From Brachynemurus nebulosus (Eukaryota; Arthropoda; Insecta; Neuroptera; Myrmeleontidae): a DNA stretch of 64,000 nucleotides. Made by a program: the position numbers and the translations under genes. The stretch is taken from positions 53,863,762-53,927,761 of the forward strand of contig JAPWDM010000004.1 in the NCBI GenBank assembly GCA_035578155.1, read 5' to 3'. Of this stretch, positions 48,070 to 59,886 are shown in pieces. Every line of letters starts with the position of its first letter. Within the stretch, counting starts at the first letter, position 1. The notes beneath the pieces were generated by a model. The model ran no database searches. It had not been told where the DNA came from and was given only the letters and a program-made list of their open reading frames with translations.

Positions 48070-48400
48070 GTTTGTTTCTCGGAAGTGGAGTCGAAGTCAT
48101 AGGTCTTTTACCAAACTCCACGTAATCAGCAGTGTATCGGAGTCGGAGTCGAAGTTGGTAAAATCAAATAAACTAATAGTAAAGTTAGCAGAATACCGTG
48201 ATTTTGTTACGAAATTTACGCACTGGCATTTGTATTGTGTATGTAAAAATATAAACAAACAATGTGGTATATGGGCAGTTATTGCGTGTCATTGGCTGTC
48301 GTTACTTCGAATTGGTCCGTAAATTCCTATAAATCTCTGTAAATTAAAACTGAAATTTCCAGCCTGTCAGAGTCGGAGTCGAAACTCCATAACATTCCTA
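48070..48400. repeat. Remnant of a repeat with 'ggagtcggagtcgaag' words
   Basis: 'gagtcgaag' and 'cggagtcggagtcgaa' occur near 48090, 48139 and 48370. The right edge 'aactccataacattccta' looks like a transposon terminus, but the left partner is unclear. Confidence 0.4.
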
Positions 48401-50037
48401 ATAATACAGTCATTATAAATGATTCTACTATTGAACTAGCTCAGTTAAAATAATTTTTTCTCGCAAAGTAATTGCAAAAGTTTTGCAACTTAGCAGGATT
48501 GATTATTGGTATCTGTTTATAGTGATTATTGGACCAAAAGTCCTTAAAAAATCCGAGGTGAGCTTTAGTCGCTTTCTTCAATAATAAGTTCACTTTTTTG
48601 TTTTTTCTCCGAAACTATTATTCAGAAACAATTGGAACCAGACAAAAATTAGTAATTTTTAAAATTAAGGATCATAAAGTGTTCTACAAAAGAGGTCCTG
48701 TTCGCTTTTATTGTATATCTAATCCTTTTTGAGATAATTCGGGGTACACCCGGTAAGCCGATAACATTCACAGGTGCACACTTGAACGCTAAAATATTTA
48801 CCAGATTGCGACTCGTTACACAAAACGTAATAAGTCATAACCAGAATCTAAATCAGATTCTGTATTTGATTTGGAAAAGTTATGTACGCTTAATTACATT
48901 CAGTTGATCCATCACTTACAAATACCGACTTCTTTCACACCGAAGCGCTGAGTAGGAGAGTACAGCAACCTACTTATGCATTCTGCTTACTGTTTACTAC
49001 TTACTGCTCCGGTCTGTACGAGGGATAAATTATTATTTAAAATAATTGCAGTGTAATGTAATCTAGCTAATTGTGGTAAATCGAACTGATTTACCACATA
49101 TTATGACACGGGAAACTTCACAGGCTCACAACAAGTATGGCCAATTATAGCTTCAATAGAATACCTTCTTGGTTAATTTCAGATTGATGACCTATCGCAC
49201 AAAGTAAAAGATGTTTGATTAATTTAGCGCTTTTTACTATTTTTGAAACCGTTAATACTGTTAAGTTAATAGAAATTTCCACCATAAATCATACTGCCAT
49301 CAAACATAATTATATTTTTATCTTTTAAAATTCGTTAATATTTCTGAATTCAATAAATTCAATTAATCATAGTTACCAACACACCAAAAAAAAAACAACA
49401 ATATTGTGAATAACTAAAACTATTTATACAAAAAAAAAATATATATAATCAATTTTTCACGTAAAACAATAATTCATTACGTTATAAATAATAGATGCAG
49501 TGAGATGTCTATCACGAACATGTATTTATGTACAATATGAACAGAGTACTAACTATACCTATGTTATGTATACAAGTTAACTAATGAAAGGCCTGTTACG
49601 TACGGCAATAAATAAAATTCACATGTCTATCAGAGTGTGTTGAATTAAAAAGAAAAGAAGAAAATAAAACAAAAAAGCACGAATGATTGCATCACGCTAA
49701 TGTAAAATGAATTTTAACAAATAAATCAAAATTTAATGCCACGATGCGCCAAGTATTTATTGAATAGATTTATAGATATTACCAATGTAAACGGTCAGTT
49801 GGTGTTGATTTTATGTTATCGTACCTATTCCTTGTACCGTTATCTAACAACTTTCTATTCTGGTTACAACAAGTACAAATATAGGAAAAGTTCCAACTTG
49901 ATTACTTCTCAAGCTCTATTCTATTACAAGTTGTATTTAAAATATAAAAATTTATAATAGGTTTTTCAGAAAAACATAAGAAGTTGCAAAATAGAACTTA
50001 TTGTACATTGAATTAAAAATCACGTAATGATTGAAAA
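48401..50037. other. AT-rich non-coding stretch
   Basis: No exon or delimited element. The 73-codon frame at 49736-49957 (+) has no family signature. Confidence 0.4.
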
Positions 50038-50040
50038 ATT

Positions 50041-50117
50041 ATTAAACTGGATCGGCTGAGACTCAAACCCAGGATCTCCTGGTAACTAGCCAAGCGCCTT
50101 GCACCCTAGGACACACA
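50041..50117 (-). repeat. Possible tRNA-derived SINE relic
   Basis: On the minus strand 'cttggctagtta' (A-box-like) is followed by 'gatcctgggtttgagtct' (B-box-like), as in tRNA-derived SINEs. I cannot fold a full tRNA. Confidence 0.4.
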
Positions 50118-50168
50118 ATCCTTTGTTCAAGAGCCCTGTTGATACGGTCTGACGTTATATCACAATTA

Positions 50169-50629
50169 GACCGGCCGCATACATTCCGGTTTTAACCGGG
50201 CCGGGCGCCCGGTTCGGGTACCTGAAGGTGCAAATGACATAGTAACTCAAGAAGTAGAAGGTGCTAATGACATAGTTTACTGCCGCACACTTTTCTTATT
50301 CTTACCAGTTAGAACGGCCGGTCAGAATGCAACCGGCGACGCCCGGACCGGGCAATCAGAATGCAACCGGCGACGCCCGGACCGGGCAATCAGAAACAGA
50401 GGAAACACGCCAATTAAAAGAATAAAATATGTTAGAAACATGAATACGTCCTCGTCCATTTTATTTCATGAAATCGACAATAATGCAGTCGATACAACAA
50501 TACCGAACTATCAAATAAGACTGATATATTTTTTTAAAAATTCAATTAACCGGCACGTGTGCGCTAATACGACCGGTTGACCGGCCCGGGCGCCCGGCCC
50601 GGTCACAACTGGAATGTATGCGGCCGGCC
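50169..50629. mobile_element. GC-rich Harbinger-like MITE (TTA target duplication)
   Basis: The left end gaccggccgcatacattcc and right end ggaatgtatgcggccggcc are inverted. Next inward, 'ccgggccgggcgcccgg' is itself near-palindromic. TTA flanks both sides (50166-50168 and 50630-50632). Inside are two perfect 34-bp direct copies (50322-50355 and 50356-50389, containing 'accggcgacgcccggac'). It stands out sharply in GC content from its surroundings. Confidence 0.8.
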
Positions 50630-50632
50630 TTA

Positions 50633-51423
50633 GTCAAGTTTCACTTGACGCCGTACGGCGTTCGTTACCGTCAGCGTAAATAGTAATAATTCCCAGCACT
50701 TTCGCCATTCTATCACAAATATTCAAGTTAGTGAGTTTTGTTTACTTTGGAGTTACGTATAAAACTATTTATTTTAAATATATCTAATAATATGTATATA
50801 GGTAGCCGAGTTTGTTTTTTTAATGGTTTTGCACTTATAAATAATTTAAATATCACGCTATTATATAAGTGAAATTTTATTTCGTGCAAAAAGATTTCTA
50901 TAAATAACAGTTTCACATTTACATAACTACCATAGTATTTTATGTTCAGTAATAGAATAATTCAAAAATTTCCTTGATTTAGACATGTTTTAAAGAATTC
51001 GTTTAACGAAAAATAGTCTCTGGAAACTGTGATATGATAATATAAGTGATTCACACCGAAGAGAGTAAAACGCATGAGTAGGTTACTTTATGTACCTACG
51101 ACGCTATTATATATATATGTATATTTACATTCTAGTTACAAGTTACTAGTAACCGTTTCGGTGTAAACAAATGTTATAGAATATTTTACATATCGTTTTT
51201 AAAATAGGAATGTATAAAAAAAAATCGCCAACGGTTTTTAGGCTAAGATAGCTATAAGTTTTGATAAACTTTCTCTGCGTACTTGTACGTTATAATTCTT
51301 GTACAGTAATATGTATTGTACTTGTACAGTAATATTCGTAACCGTTATCGAAACTACCGGATATCCGAAATCGTATCCAAAATAAATGGTTCAAATAATT
51401 TCGAACTGCTTTTGGAAAGTGGA
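50633..51423. other. AT-rich non-coding stretch
   Basis: Nothing is recognised apart from a direct repeat of 'cttgtacagtaatat' at about 51299 and 51321. Confidence 0.4.
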
Positions 51424-52100
51424 ATTTAAATCGAAAAAAACGCCGCGAGCAGTGGAGCCTCATCACGGAAGTCGAATTTTTCGTTTCATCTTCGGTATTG
51501 AATGTCTACAAGCGAAATGTAATTAAAAGTCCACAAGCAATTTGTCATTTGGTGGTTTCAAAACTGATGATAAGTGTCCGGTTGATCGCTGAATCCCAGT
51601 AAATTTCAGCCCTCTAGGTTTATTTGGGGAGATTTTGACCCGAACGAAACTGTTAAAAAACAAGAAAAATCATGTTCTTTTGGGTATAAAAATGGTGGGG
51701 GTAGGGGGTTAAAAGTCGAGACCCCCAAAAGGCACCCCCTTGATACTAACTCAATCCGAATACAAAATTTCAGCCCTCTAGGTTTATTCAGGTGACCTGT
51801 GCGAGTAGTACAAACTTCGAAAACGTCAAAAAAGCATGAAATTGTAGCTTAAAAATGAGGGGGTAAAATATTAAAACCTTCAAAAAGCACAACTTAGGTA
51901 TGAACTCTATCAACACACCAAATTTCAACCCTCTACGTTAATTCTGGAGGGCTGGGGGCGTATTAGATCCAGCGAAAATAGTTTTTCCCCCCCTACTCCC
52001 TCCAAATCATCCTAGGAAACTGAATTTTGGATATGTTGTAGAATGTAGATAATTGACCGAAACATTATTTCCAACCGGTTTGGAAAATTTTTATTGCTTT
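51424..52100. repeat. Dispersed repeat with ~160-bp internal units, copy 2
   Basis: It has the same opening (cgccgcgagcagtggagcc and following text) as 28255. After a shorter lead come three degenerate units marked by 'cagccctctaggtttattt' (about 51608, 51772) and 'caaccctctacgtta' (about 51928). It ends near 'aattgaccgaaacattattt' and 'ggtttggaaaa', as in copy 1. Confidence 0.65.
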
Positions 52101-52642
52101 GTCATTTAAAATTATATGCATAACATGTCTAATATTACACTTTTTTATTTGTTATTAAACGGGTTACTATTACATTATCAAATAAATATCAAAAAAACAC
52201 TTTCTAATAAAAGGTATTAATAAATTTAATGTCCTAGCCATTTAGCATCTAAATTTTATTTACATTAATCTTTTTGTTTTCAATAGTAAGTGGTTTATTT
52301 ATCCTAATTTACAAGTCTAATGGTACTGTGGTAACCTTGTCCTCCACCTAATTACATTATGAAATTCATCAACTTAAATTCCATACTTTGAACTTTCCAA
52401 AAATTTTCACTTCCTCGTGATCCATTAAATAAACAATTAGCGACCTATATAAGTAATCCAATTTTATAACAAAAATGAGTCCGATTTGTTTTTCTTGACG
52501 AAACTTTGTCCGTATTGTTGTAAATTTCAAAATTATTAATAAAGTTAATTTTAAATGTAAATTTATTCTTTTATAATTTTTGGGACCTAGATATGCTGTA
52601 TTTCAGTGAATAGAACGAAAAAGTGGTGTGTAAATAATCAAA
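52101..52642. other. AT-rich non-coding stretch
   Basis: No feature recognised. Confidence 0.4.
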
Positions 52643-52644
52643 TA

Positions 52645-52881
52645 CATAGGAAACTCCCATATCGCACGCTCCCATTTGGCAATTTCGCCGCACACAAGAT
52701 GTGTATAATGGCACCCCTCCGTGTTTTAAAGCCGATATGTTTGAATGTGTTAGCGTCTAAGTAATAGTTTGTAACAGTAAATCATACAAATATATAAATC
52801 AGAAACATTGACGCCCGTGATCTTTGACTTTCTCATTTAGCAATTTGGTCCCAGTGGATTGCGTAATGGGAGTTTCCTATG
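52645..52881. mobile_element. MITE flanked by TA, 'cataggaaactcccat' ends
   Basis: The left end cataggaaactcccat and right end atgggagtttcctatg are perfect inverted repeats of 16 bp, with weaker homology beyond. TA lies outside each (52643-52644 and 52882-52883). It is a 237-bp non-coding Tc1/mariner-type candidate. Confidence 0.75.
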
Positions 52882-52883
52882 TA

Positions 52884-53386
52884 TTACAATATATTCGTCG
52901 ATCACATATTGGGTCTCAATTCCCAGTTAAAATAATTAATTGAGTGGTGTCAGAAATTAAAACATAAGAAGATCCAACTGGAGCTGTTAATTAGCGATCA
53001 CCGACCATCCGTGCACGACAGTACGTATGTACAACAAATTAAAATCACCAAAATTAAGTAACTGCTCTCTAAAATTTACATTAGCACTTATTTCAACAGA
53101 CACAAAATGAACCCTTAAATATATTTTTAACTAACGTTATTTTAATAATGTTGTAAAACCTCTTGAAACTTTTACCTACCCAAATAGATTATTGTCTGTT
53201 TTATATTAAAGACAACAGAATCATAAGAGGGTCTTTCTATGGCGCCAGAGGCAAGAATGTATTTTGTATGATTATGGGTGTGTGACTGACTATTTACCCT
53301 CTTGTAATGTCTACAAATCTTCCTGTTTCTGCTTGTTTTAAAATATACACACAAGTTACATTCAGTCAGTTCTGTATAAGTACCTT
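52884..53386. other. Non-coding stretch
   Basis: No feature recognised. Short frames here have no family signature. Confidence 0.4.
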
Positions 53387-53390
53387 TTAA

Positions 53391-53610
53391 GTGCCGATGC
53401 ACACATGCATATTTTTACCGCTGCGTGCACGCTGCGGCGCCGCACGGCACCGCAAGTACGTGTGCATCACACAATTTAACTCAATGTACTTTATAACCGC
53501 TGCGGTGCCGCACCGTACACGCAACGTGCAAAAACCGTATGTGTGCATCACATTTTGCGGTGCCGCTGCGTGCACGCAGCGGTAAAAAAAACGCATGTGT
53601 GCATCGGCAC
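53391..53610. mobile_element. TTAA-flanked GC-rich hairpin MITE
   Basis: TTAA lies at 53387-53390 and 53611-53614. The ends are gtgccgatgcacacatgc and its complement. The 220-bp body is built of alternating 'ccgctgcg', 'gtgcacgc' and 'gtgtgcatcac' words, so it can fold into nested hairpins. Open frames on both strands (53387-53596) are consequences of the palindrome. Confidence 0.75.
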
Positions 53611-53614
53611 TTAA

Positions 53615-54080
53615 CTACCCTCTGATGTTTATTCTTTGTACCTTTAATTCAATAGGTGCACAAGTGTTTTTACATAACAAATTAGGGTAAGAAATTATAG
53701 AATAAAATAAGATCACTAATCGACTGCTAAATATCAAGCTTAAATCTTCATAAATCTCTATAAACGGGAAAATTCAAATACATAAATAAAAAAAACTCAA
53801 ACTCTTTTAACCTTCCGATAGGCGCAATTAATCTGTGAGATAAATGTTTATATTTTGCCAATGGAGCGAATCTATGGGTGGAAGGATATAAAAAACACAA
53901 ATATACACAGGTATATAAGTAAAAAGTTCAGTTTTATACGTTTTCCCCTAAGCCCACACAAAGTGGCATTATTAATTCGTCAGATGAATTGCGTCTGATC
54001 GTGTTAAAATTTGCTTTGTATGTGTAATACAATAAATTTACCAAGAAAAAGCCTGTTAAAATACAAAAATTTACATACAA
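53615..54080. other. AT-rich non-coding stretch
   Basis: No feature recognised. Confidence 0.4.
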
Positions 54081-54081
54081 G

Positions 54082-54790
54082 ATTTTTCTTTTGGAAGTTG
54101 TTCAGGGATGTTTTGTGAGTATAAATATCAATTGGCGGGATGGTGGAGATTGTACTTCAGCCGCCATATTGAAAAATGTCTTTTTCAAATAATCGCCAAT
54201 ATCTCGCAAACTATCAGTCTTACAAGGAAAATGGTAAGAACCTTTTTTATCAGAAATTCAATTTCCTACAATTTTTGTTTGAAGTATTTTTCCGTGAAAT
54301 TAATATTTTTCAAGACATCGAACATTAAATTTTTGTGAAAATTCATTGTAGTTGTTTTTGTCTCATATCCCTTCAGATGTGATAAATATTCTGAAAATAG
54401 TTATTATAAAACTTGTTTAGCATAAAATTCTCTACAAATTTTATTTAAAGCTTTTTTACGTAGAGCTAATAGTTCAGAAACTATAGACATCTAAACGTCA
54501 AAATCACGTGCAATTGTCAGTGAAAGTCTGTATTGGTAACACAGTTATGAGATATGCAGCACTAATAATTTGGTTTGCATAATTTTCTCCTGAAATTCTT
54601 TTTTCGGAAGACGTTTAGGAATATTCCGTGTGTGTAAATCCGAATTGGCGGGATAGTGGGGTTGTGCTTTAGGCGCCATCTTGGATTTTTGTTAAATATC
54701 TCAATAACATTACATCTAGCAAAGAAAATGGTGAGAACTAATATTATAGAAAATTAAATTTGGAACAAACCACCTTGACTTGAAAAACTT
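54082..54790 (+). repeat. Diverged direct duplication (~515-bp spacing)
   Basis: The text around 54090-54250 ('aattggcgggatggtgg', 'cgccatattg', 'aaaatggtaagaac') is repeated, diverged, at about 54600-54740 ('aattggcgggatagtggg', 'cgccatcttgg', 'aaaatggtgagaac'). The units are probably two remnants of one transposon family or an old tandem duplication. No ORF. Confidence 0.5.
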
Positions 54791-57456
54791 TTCGATGAAT
54801 TTCGTAACTTCCGAAGTACTCGCCACGTGTTTATTAAAATTCCAATGTTATAGAGACGTGTTTTTTAGTAAAAAACTAAATTTTTCTATTGAAAGACCAA
54901 TATCTATGACAATAATTTGATAACAATTGTGATTTTATGAATAAGTAGATGTCACAGAATGGTATAATTTTTATTTTGCTAGAATTTGTAAAATTATTTT
55001 GAAGTTAGGGCCATTTAAAATCATATTTTGGAAAAGCGGATTTTTGGGCGTTATTTTTGCAGATTATGGTATTTAACTGTCAGAATATGTTTACTAGACT
55101 CAATTTTGATACGACCCCAAAATTTCATTAGAAAGTGACCAATAACTTTTAAATTATTACCATTTTTCGTAATTAACAAATTTGAAATTTCCGGTTTCCC
55201 GTTAAATAGCAAGTGGGGAGCGAAACGTGTTTTCATTCCAACCGATGCACCAACTAACCCCACTAAAATATTTTTCAAAATATCAATAGTAAAAAAGTTT
55301 CCCATATGGTGCGAACTTTATGAAAGACACTGTATATTAAAATAGTAGTTTATAGCTACTATCTTATAGTATAGTTATCTGGGAAGTTTCGTTGATCTAC
55401 TATTTTTGTCACCTTCTCAAGTAGGAGAATGTTTTTCATTTGACTTAATGTCAAACCAACCAAACGATCTTAGAATACAAGAATTCTATGATTCCTCGTT
55501 ACTTATATTTCTGTAGTGGCCCCCAAAGCAAAACATCAAGCGACACCGCGACATTGTTATAGAACAAAAATGAGTGCTCCAGAAAGATAGAATCGTATAG
55601 AATGGACGTTTTTTCTGTGGCACAAAACAAAAATTTCGTTTATGTTCTGTTATCGAACTGTATAAGTCTGTTGTTGATCATATGTAAATTGCTTACTAAT
55701 TTCCCTGTAAAAACTCGTATGATTACATGTCCATAGACCAAGTTATGTGATTATGAAAAACTTCGATATCAGGTTTTTGGCGGAAATATACGTTTTAAGA
55801 TCCTCTATAAGTCCAAATTAGTCATTCCTAAAGGATAGATGCCTGTCTGTTAGGAGAACTATCTTGATCTCTAACTGTGAAGCCACTTAAGGGATTTGGA
55901 AGGAATTTAGTATGGGGATGAAATTCACCAAGATACACAACCTGGTAAGGTCAATACATCCAAAACTTGTTGTGAGTGGAGCCTGGCCGCTCTTGAATTT
56001 TGAAAATGACCCAAAAATGGACAGATCGACCATTTATAGAAAAACGGCTCTAATGATTTTGATTAAATTTTAACCACATAAAATAGAACACATTTGTGAC
56101 CTAAAAAAACAATCCGTATGTCTGAAAAAAAGCTGAAAGCTGAGATATAGGGCGTCGAAGAAGAGTCTGACCATGCCGAGACCCAGAGATAATTGACCGC
56201 AACAAATCTAGCCTACGTCCGGTGGTAAGCTGGTTTTTTCCCTTCATTATCTATTAATGTTATAGAACTAAATGTACAAATATCTGAACAGTTTATTCAG
56301 TTTAAATCAAATTACATGATACTTGAATTCAACAATGAAATTGAACTTGGCAACTAAATAATATTTTTTGCAGTTATCGTATTATTGCATTAAAAGTGAC
56401 TTACTAGAGTTTACTGTTGCCATACCGGTGTTGTTGCTATTAATTAATATTTATTTCACTAATGTGTATATTTATCTAACATGACATTACTTATTTTTGT
56501 TAAGAAAGTTAAATTTTTTTTTTATTTTTTTAGAAATTTGATCTTAATTTTAGATAATTTTTTAACCGCACATACGCCAAGTACCATTAAGAAAACATTC
56601 ATAAGAAACAGGTTACATTCTTTTTCGTATTTATAATTTCATAATAAAACAAAGAACACATTTGAAAATGATGAACCAAATGGATTTTTAAAATTAATAT
56701 TTCTATGCATATGCCTAATTATTTGTATATGTTAAGCTTATTTATTTTTTTTAATAAAAATTAATCGTTTTCTAGTTTGATGATAATCCTCAAAAATTTA
56801 CATCAAAACTGTAAGGATTAGTAAGTGGCATGAAACTATTAAAACTAAAATTTTTAAAATATTTTCTTAATATTAAACTTACTGAATATTAAATATTGCA
56901 AAATTCTGTATTTTAAACTAAAAACAGTTTTATTAAAAATTTAATATATTATTGTAATAATTATGGAAAGAATAAGTCAATTTTTATTTAACGAAATTTT
57001 GACCCCAAGTTGTATCGGAAGAGTTAATACATAGAAGAATTTAAATTATTTAATTAAATAAAGTTAATAATATTGCAATATTTAATAAATATTTTTTTAG
57101 TCATAATCTTGAAAAAACTTAATTAAAAAATATAATACATTAAAAAACTCTTTTTTTATTTTAGATAGATATTAACATTTTTTTTAAATACTTTTATCTG
57201 TTAACTCGAAATTGCACTGTCATGTTTAAACAATTAAAATTTGAGATTAATAAAAAAGCAAAAGAGAATGAACATAATAAAAATAATTATTACGAATAAT
57301 CTCTATAATGAATTTCTTAAAGAGAAAGGCAACATATAATAATATTATACATTATACGATTATCAATCCACTCTCAAGAGTTTCTCGTTGTTAATTTTTT
57401 AAATAAAAAAAAAAAATTTCTATATTAATATTTGTTTCTTCTCTGGTTGTCGGCAG
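54791..57456. other. Non-coding stretch upstream of the BAMBI-like exon
   Basis: No exon is recognised. The 84-codon frame at 55051-55305 (-) has no signature. The final part (about 57400-57456) is pyrimidine-rich and leads to the splice acceptor of the exon, so this is likely intron. Confidence 0.45.
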
Positions 57457-57607
57457 GTGATGTAAGATGTTACTGTAATCTGCCGGTATGCGTAGCCACA
57501 GGTTACATGTGCAAGTCTGAAGAAGGCGGCTGTTTCACTGACCTCCTGGGGGGTGCTTCTGATATATATAATGGTAGACATGGTTGTCTGGAACTTCTTA
57601 TAGACAG
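57457..57607 (+). CDS. Internal exon of a BAMBI-like TGF-beta pseudoreceptor
   Basis: BAMBI is a membrane protein with a type-I-receptor-like ectodomain and no kinase. It dampens BMP/activin signalling by entering receptor complexes. This exon encodes about 50 residues of the ectodomain's cysteine-knot start: GDVRCYC, then VCVATGYMCKSE, CFTDLL and HGCLELL. The RCYC...CVATGYMCKSE...CF..LL...HGCL pattern and cysteine spacing match vertebrate BAMBI well. The acceptor is ctctggttgtcggcag|gt and the donor is gacag|gtatgt, close to consensus. The exon is 151 bp. It enters after the first base of a Gly codon and leaves after the second base of an Arg codon. The signal-peptide exon, the second half of the ectodomain (CCHEDMCN-like) and the transmembrane part are not in the window on either side as far as I can see, so introns are large. 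An activin-receptor relative is the alternative, but the wording favours BAMBI. Confidence 0.85.
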
Positions 57608-58189
57608 GTATGTACGCTTTACTTCATATAGGTATTATATATGTATTAAGTGCATTTAAAACACTCAACAACTTTTTGTAAAGGTATCTTATTTACTGCA
57701 ATAAGAAATTAAATGTATATACCGTAAACTGGGATGAATAAGCACGAATTCAAACTTCACATCGTCTTTTTTGTATTTCTTTTACGAGTACCTATTCTTT
57801 AAAAATTTACGCGAACATGGTCACTTTAAAACAGTAATCAAAACTTTTGGAAAATATTTCTGGTTTTTGGAAAAATGACAAAAATTATGTAATTTCTACT
57901 CTATGGTAAATTAGGATCAAGCTGCCGACCAAAATTAAAATTGAAATATACTTAATTTAGAATTTTTTTGTATTTATACAATTACACGTATATAAAACAA
58001 GAGTAATACCTACTTCATAATTTTGTGTAAAATAGATTTAATAAAATCTAAAGTTTATAAATTATAGAAATGTTATCTATACATATAACAAAACTGTAAC
58101 GAAACCATTTCGGTTCATGGAATGTTGTTTTTTTTGAGAATTGTACTGGTACTTTAAATAGTTATCGATGTAGATATCAAAACAGCGAT
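57608..58189. other. Probable intron after the BAMBI-like exon
   Basis: It starts with the donor gtatgt. The open frame from the exon continues to 57659, but the consensus donor makes that part intronic. The rest is AT-rich. Confidence 0.5.
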
Positions 58190-58510
58190 TTTTAAAATTT
58201 TTGTGTGTCCATTCACGCATCACGCAAAAACTACTGGACGGATTTTAATGGAATTTGGTGTGATGATAACTTATTACCTGGGTCAACATATAAGATACTT
58301 TTTATTACGGTAAAATGTCTCCTTCTCTTCTAAAATACTTTTTACTCCCGGAAAATGTCTCATTCCCACAGGAAAATGGAAAAACCATTTTGAACATATG
58401 CATGCATTACTCAAAAATTATTGTTCTATGCAAGTTCTATATAATTATTACACTTTATACTTCTCATTGATCTTTTAACAGCGCGAACGACGTCGCGGGT
58501 ACATCTAGTA
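58190..58510 (+). mobile_element. Dispersed 'tcacgcatcacgcaaaaac ... gacgtcgcgggta' repeat
   Basis: It opens gtgtgtccattcacgcatca, continues actactggacggattttaat and ends cgacgtcgcgggtacatc followed by tagtat. It is of the same type as 23270, 31555 and (inverted) 6151. SINE/non-LTR-like; non-coding. Confidence 0.5.
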
Positions 58511-59872
58511 TTTAATGTGTATAAAAATGTCAATGATAACCTTGAAAATGTTCTGATCTGTGTGGCAATACATCCTTCATCCGTCCCTAATCACTTCACA
58601 TTCGTCCCGTTATACGTGATATAGCGATATTAACCCATCTACTGTCTCTATTCATCTCCTTTTCGTCCCTGTTAATCCTCAAGTAAATCCAAATGTCAAG
58701 TCAGTTAAAACAAATAAAAGTTTGCAGTTGTCTTTCCGCATATTATGATTTATGTTGTTTCAAAATAACATAAATTCGATTGAACAACAATTTATTCATA
58801 AGAACACCAAAATAAATTATTTTCAGATAAAGTTTTAAGACAAAAAAACCAAACTATTTGAAGACGTTAATTTAAATTGATTTTTTTTATATTTTTTATC
58901 TAAATTCAAACTTAGTCACTATTGCTACCGAAAAGAATAATTATACTACTAGTTATAGTTTAAAAAAGATATGTATGTTCGTCTTTACATTAGTATTATA
59001 AACCAAGTTCTTGAATAATTTTTCTCGTTTGTCCCTATTCACCCTTATGTCTGAACTTGATCCAGCTTACGATACCGAGAAAATATATCAGGAGACTGCA
59101 TATCATGCAAATTATTTTTTTAATTAATTATTTAAATATAAAGTATTGTTTGATTCGTATCTACTTCTTGAAAGACTGAAAGTAATTTTGAAAATAAATT
59201 ATTTTAATTTAACAGCGATTTAACGTAGTGGATACTGCTACCATAAACATGTAAAATTAATTTATTTCAAAAATATTCTCAACCAATATATCAACGTTTA
59301 ATTTTTTTGGTATGTGTGCGATCGGGGAGGGGGGGTTGTTGCTAAAAAAGAGATTTCCATAAGCAATTCGAACATAAGTATGTACTTTTCAAAAAACGTC
59401 TTTAATCATTGTTTTATGAGGGATGTTTTAAATCATTTGTCTCTTTTATTGGATATCTTCAGAAAATTTTATTATCCAATGAGAAAAAGTCCACCGCCAT
59501 TAGTGTTGTAATTAAATCCCATATAAGGTAATTGGCACGTCAGAGCATTTTAAAGGCTAGGAAATGATTTTAATATTTATTACATAAAATTACAAAATTT
59601 GAACCGATTGTGACAAATAGTTTGTAAGATAAAACTTTTTAAAAATCCTACACGAAGCTAATGGAAGAATCCCCAAAACGAAAATCAACACTTAGTCAAA
59701 TAAATAAATACTTCCTGCTAAAGATTAAATAATAAACAACTTTCGTCTCTTTAGGAGCAAATAATTTCAGAGTAAAATAAAAATTATGATAAATCAAAGT
59801 AAAGGGAAGAAATTTTGAAAATAAGAATTTCACAATTAAGCAGTTTTAATTTGCGACAATAATTAGTATATT
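58511..59872. other. AT-rich non-coding stretch
   Basis: It contains decayed repeat-like phrases ('attcatctccttttcgtccc', 58650-58670). The 65-codon frame at 59314-59511 (+) has no signature. Confidence 0.4.
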
Positions 59873-59873
59873 T

Positions 59874-59886
59874 CCTTTAATTTAAT
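59874..59886 (+). repeat. Left target-site duplication of the LINE
   Basis: cctttaatttaat is repeated exactly at 61384-61396, just after the (TCTA)n tail. Confidence 0.75.

Noticed and set aside
50041..50117. A functional tRNA gene (minus strand)
   Set aside because: Only A- and B-box-like phrases are visible; I cannot draw acceptor, D and anticodon stems. Kept only as a possible SINE relic.
53387..53596. Overlapping frames with Cys/Ala-rich sequence
   Set aside because: Generated by the TTAA-flanked hairpin MITE; both strands are open through symmetry.
57608..57659. Extension of the BAMBI-like frame past 57607
   Set aside because: A strong donor (cag|gtatgt) sits at 57607/57608, and the extension does not resemble the family.
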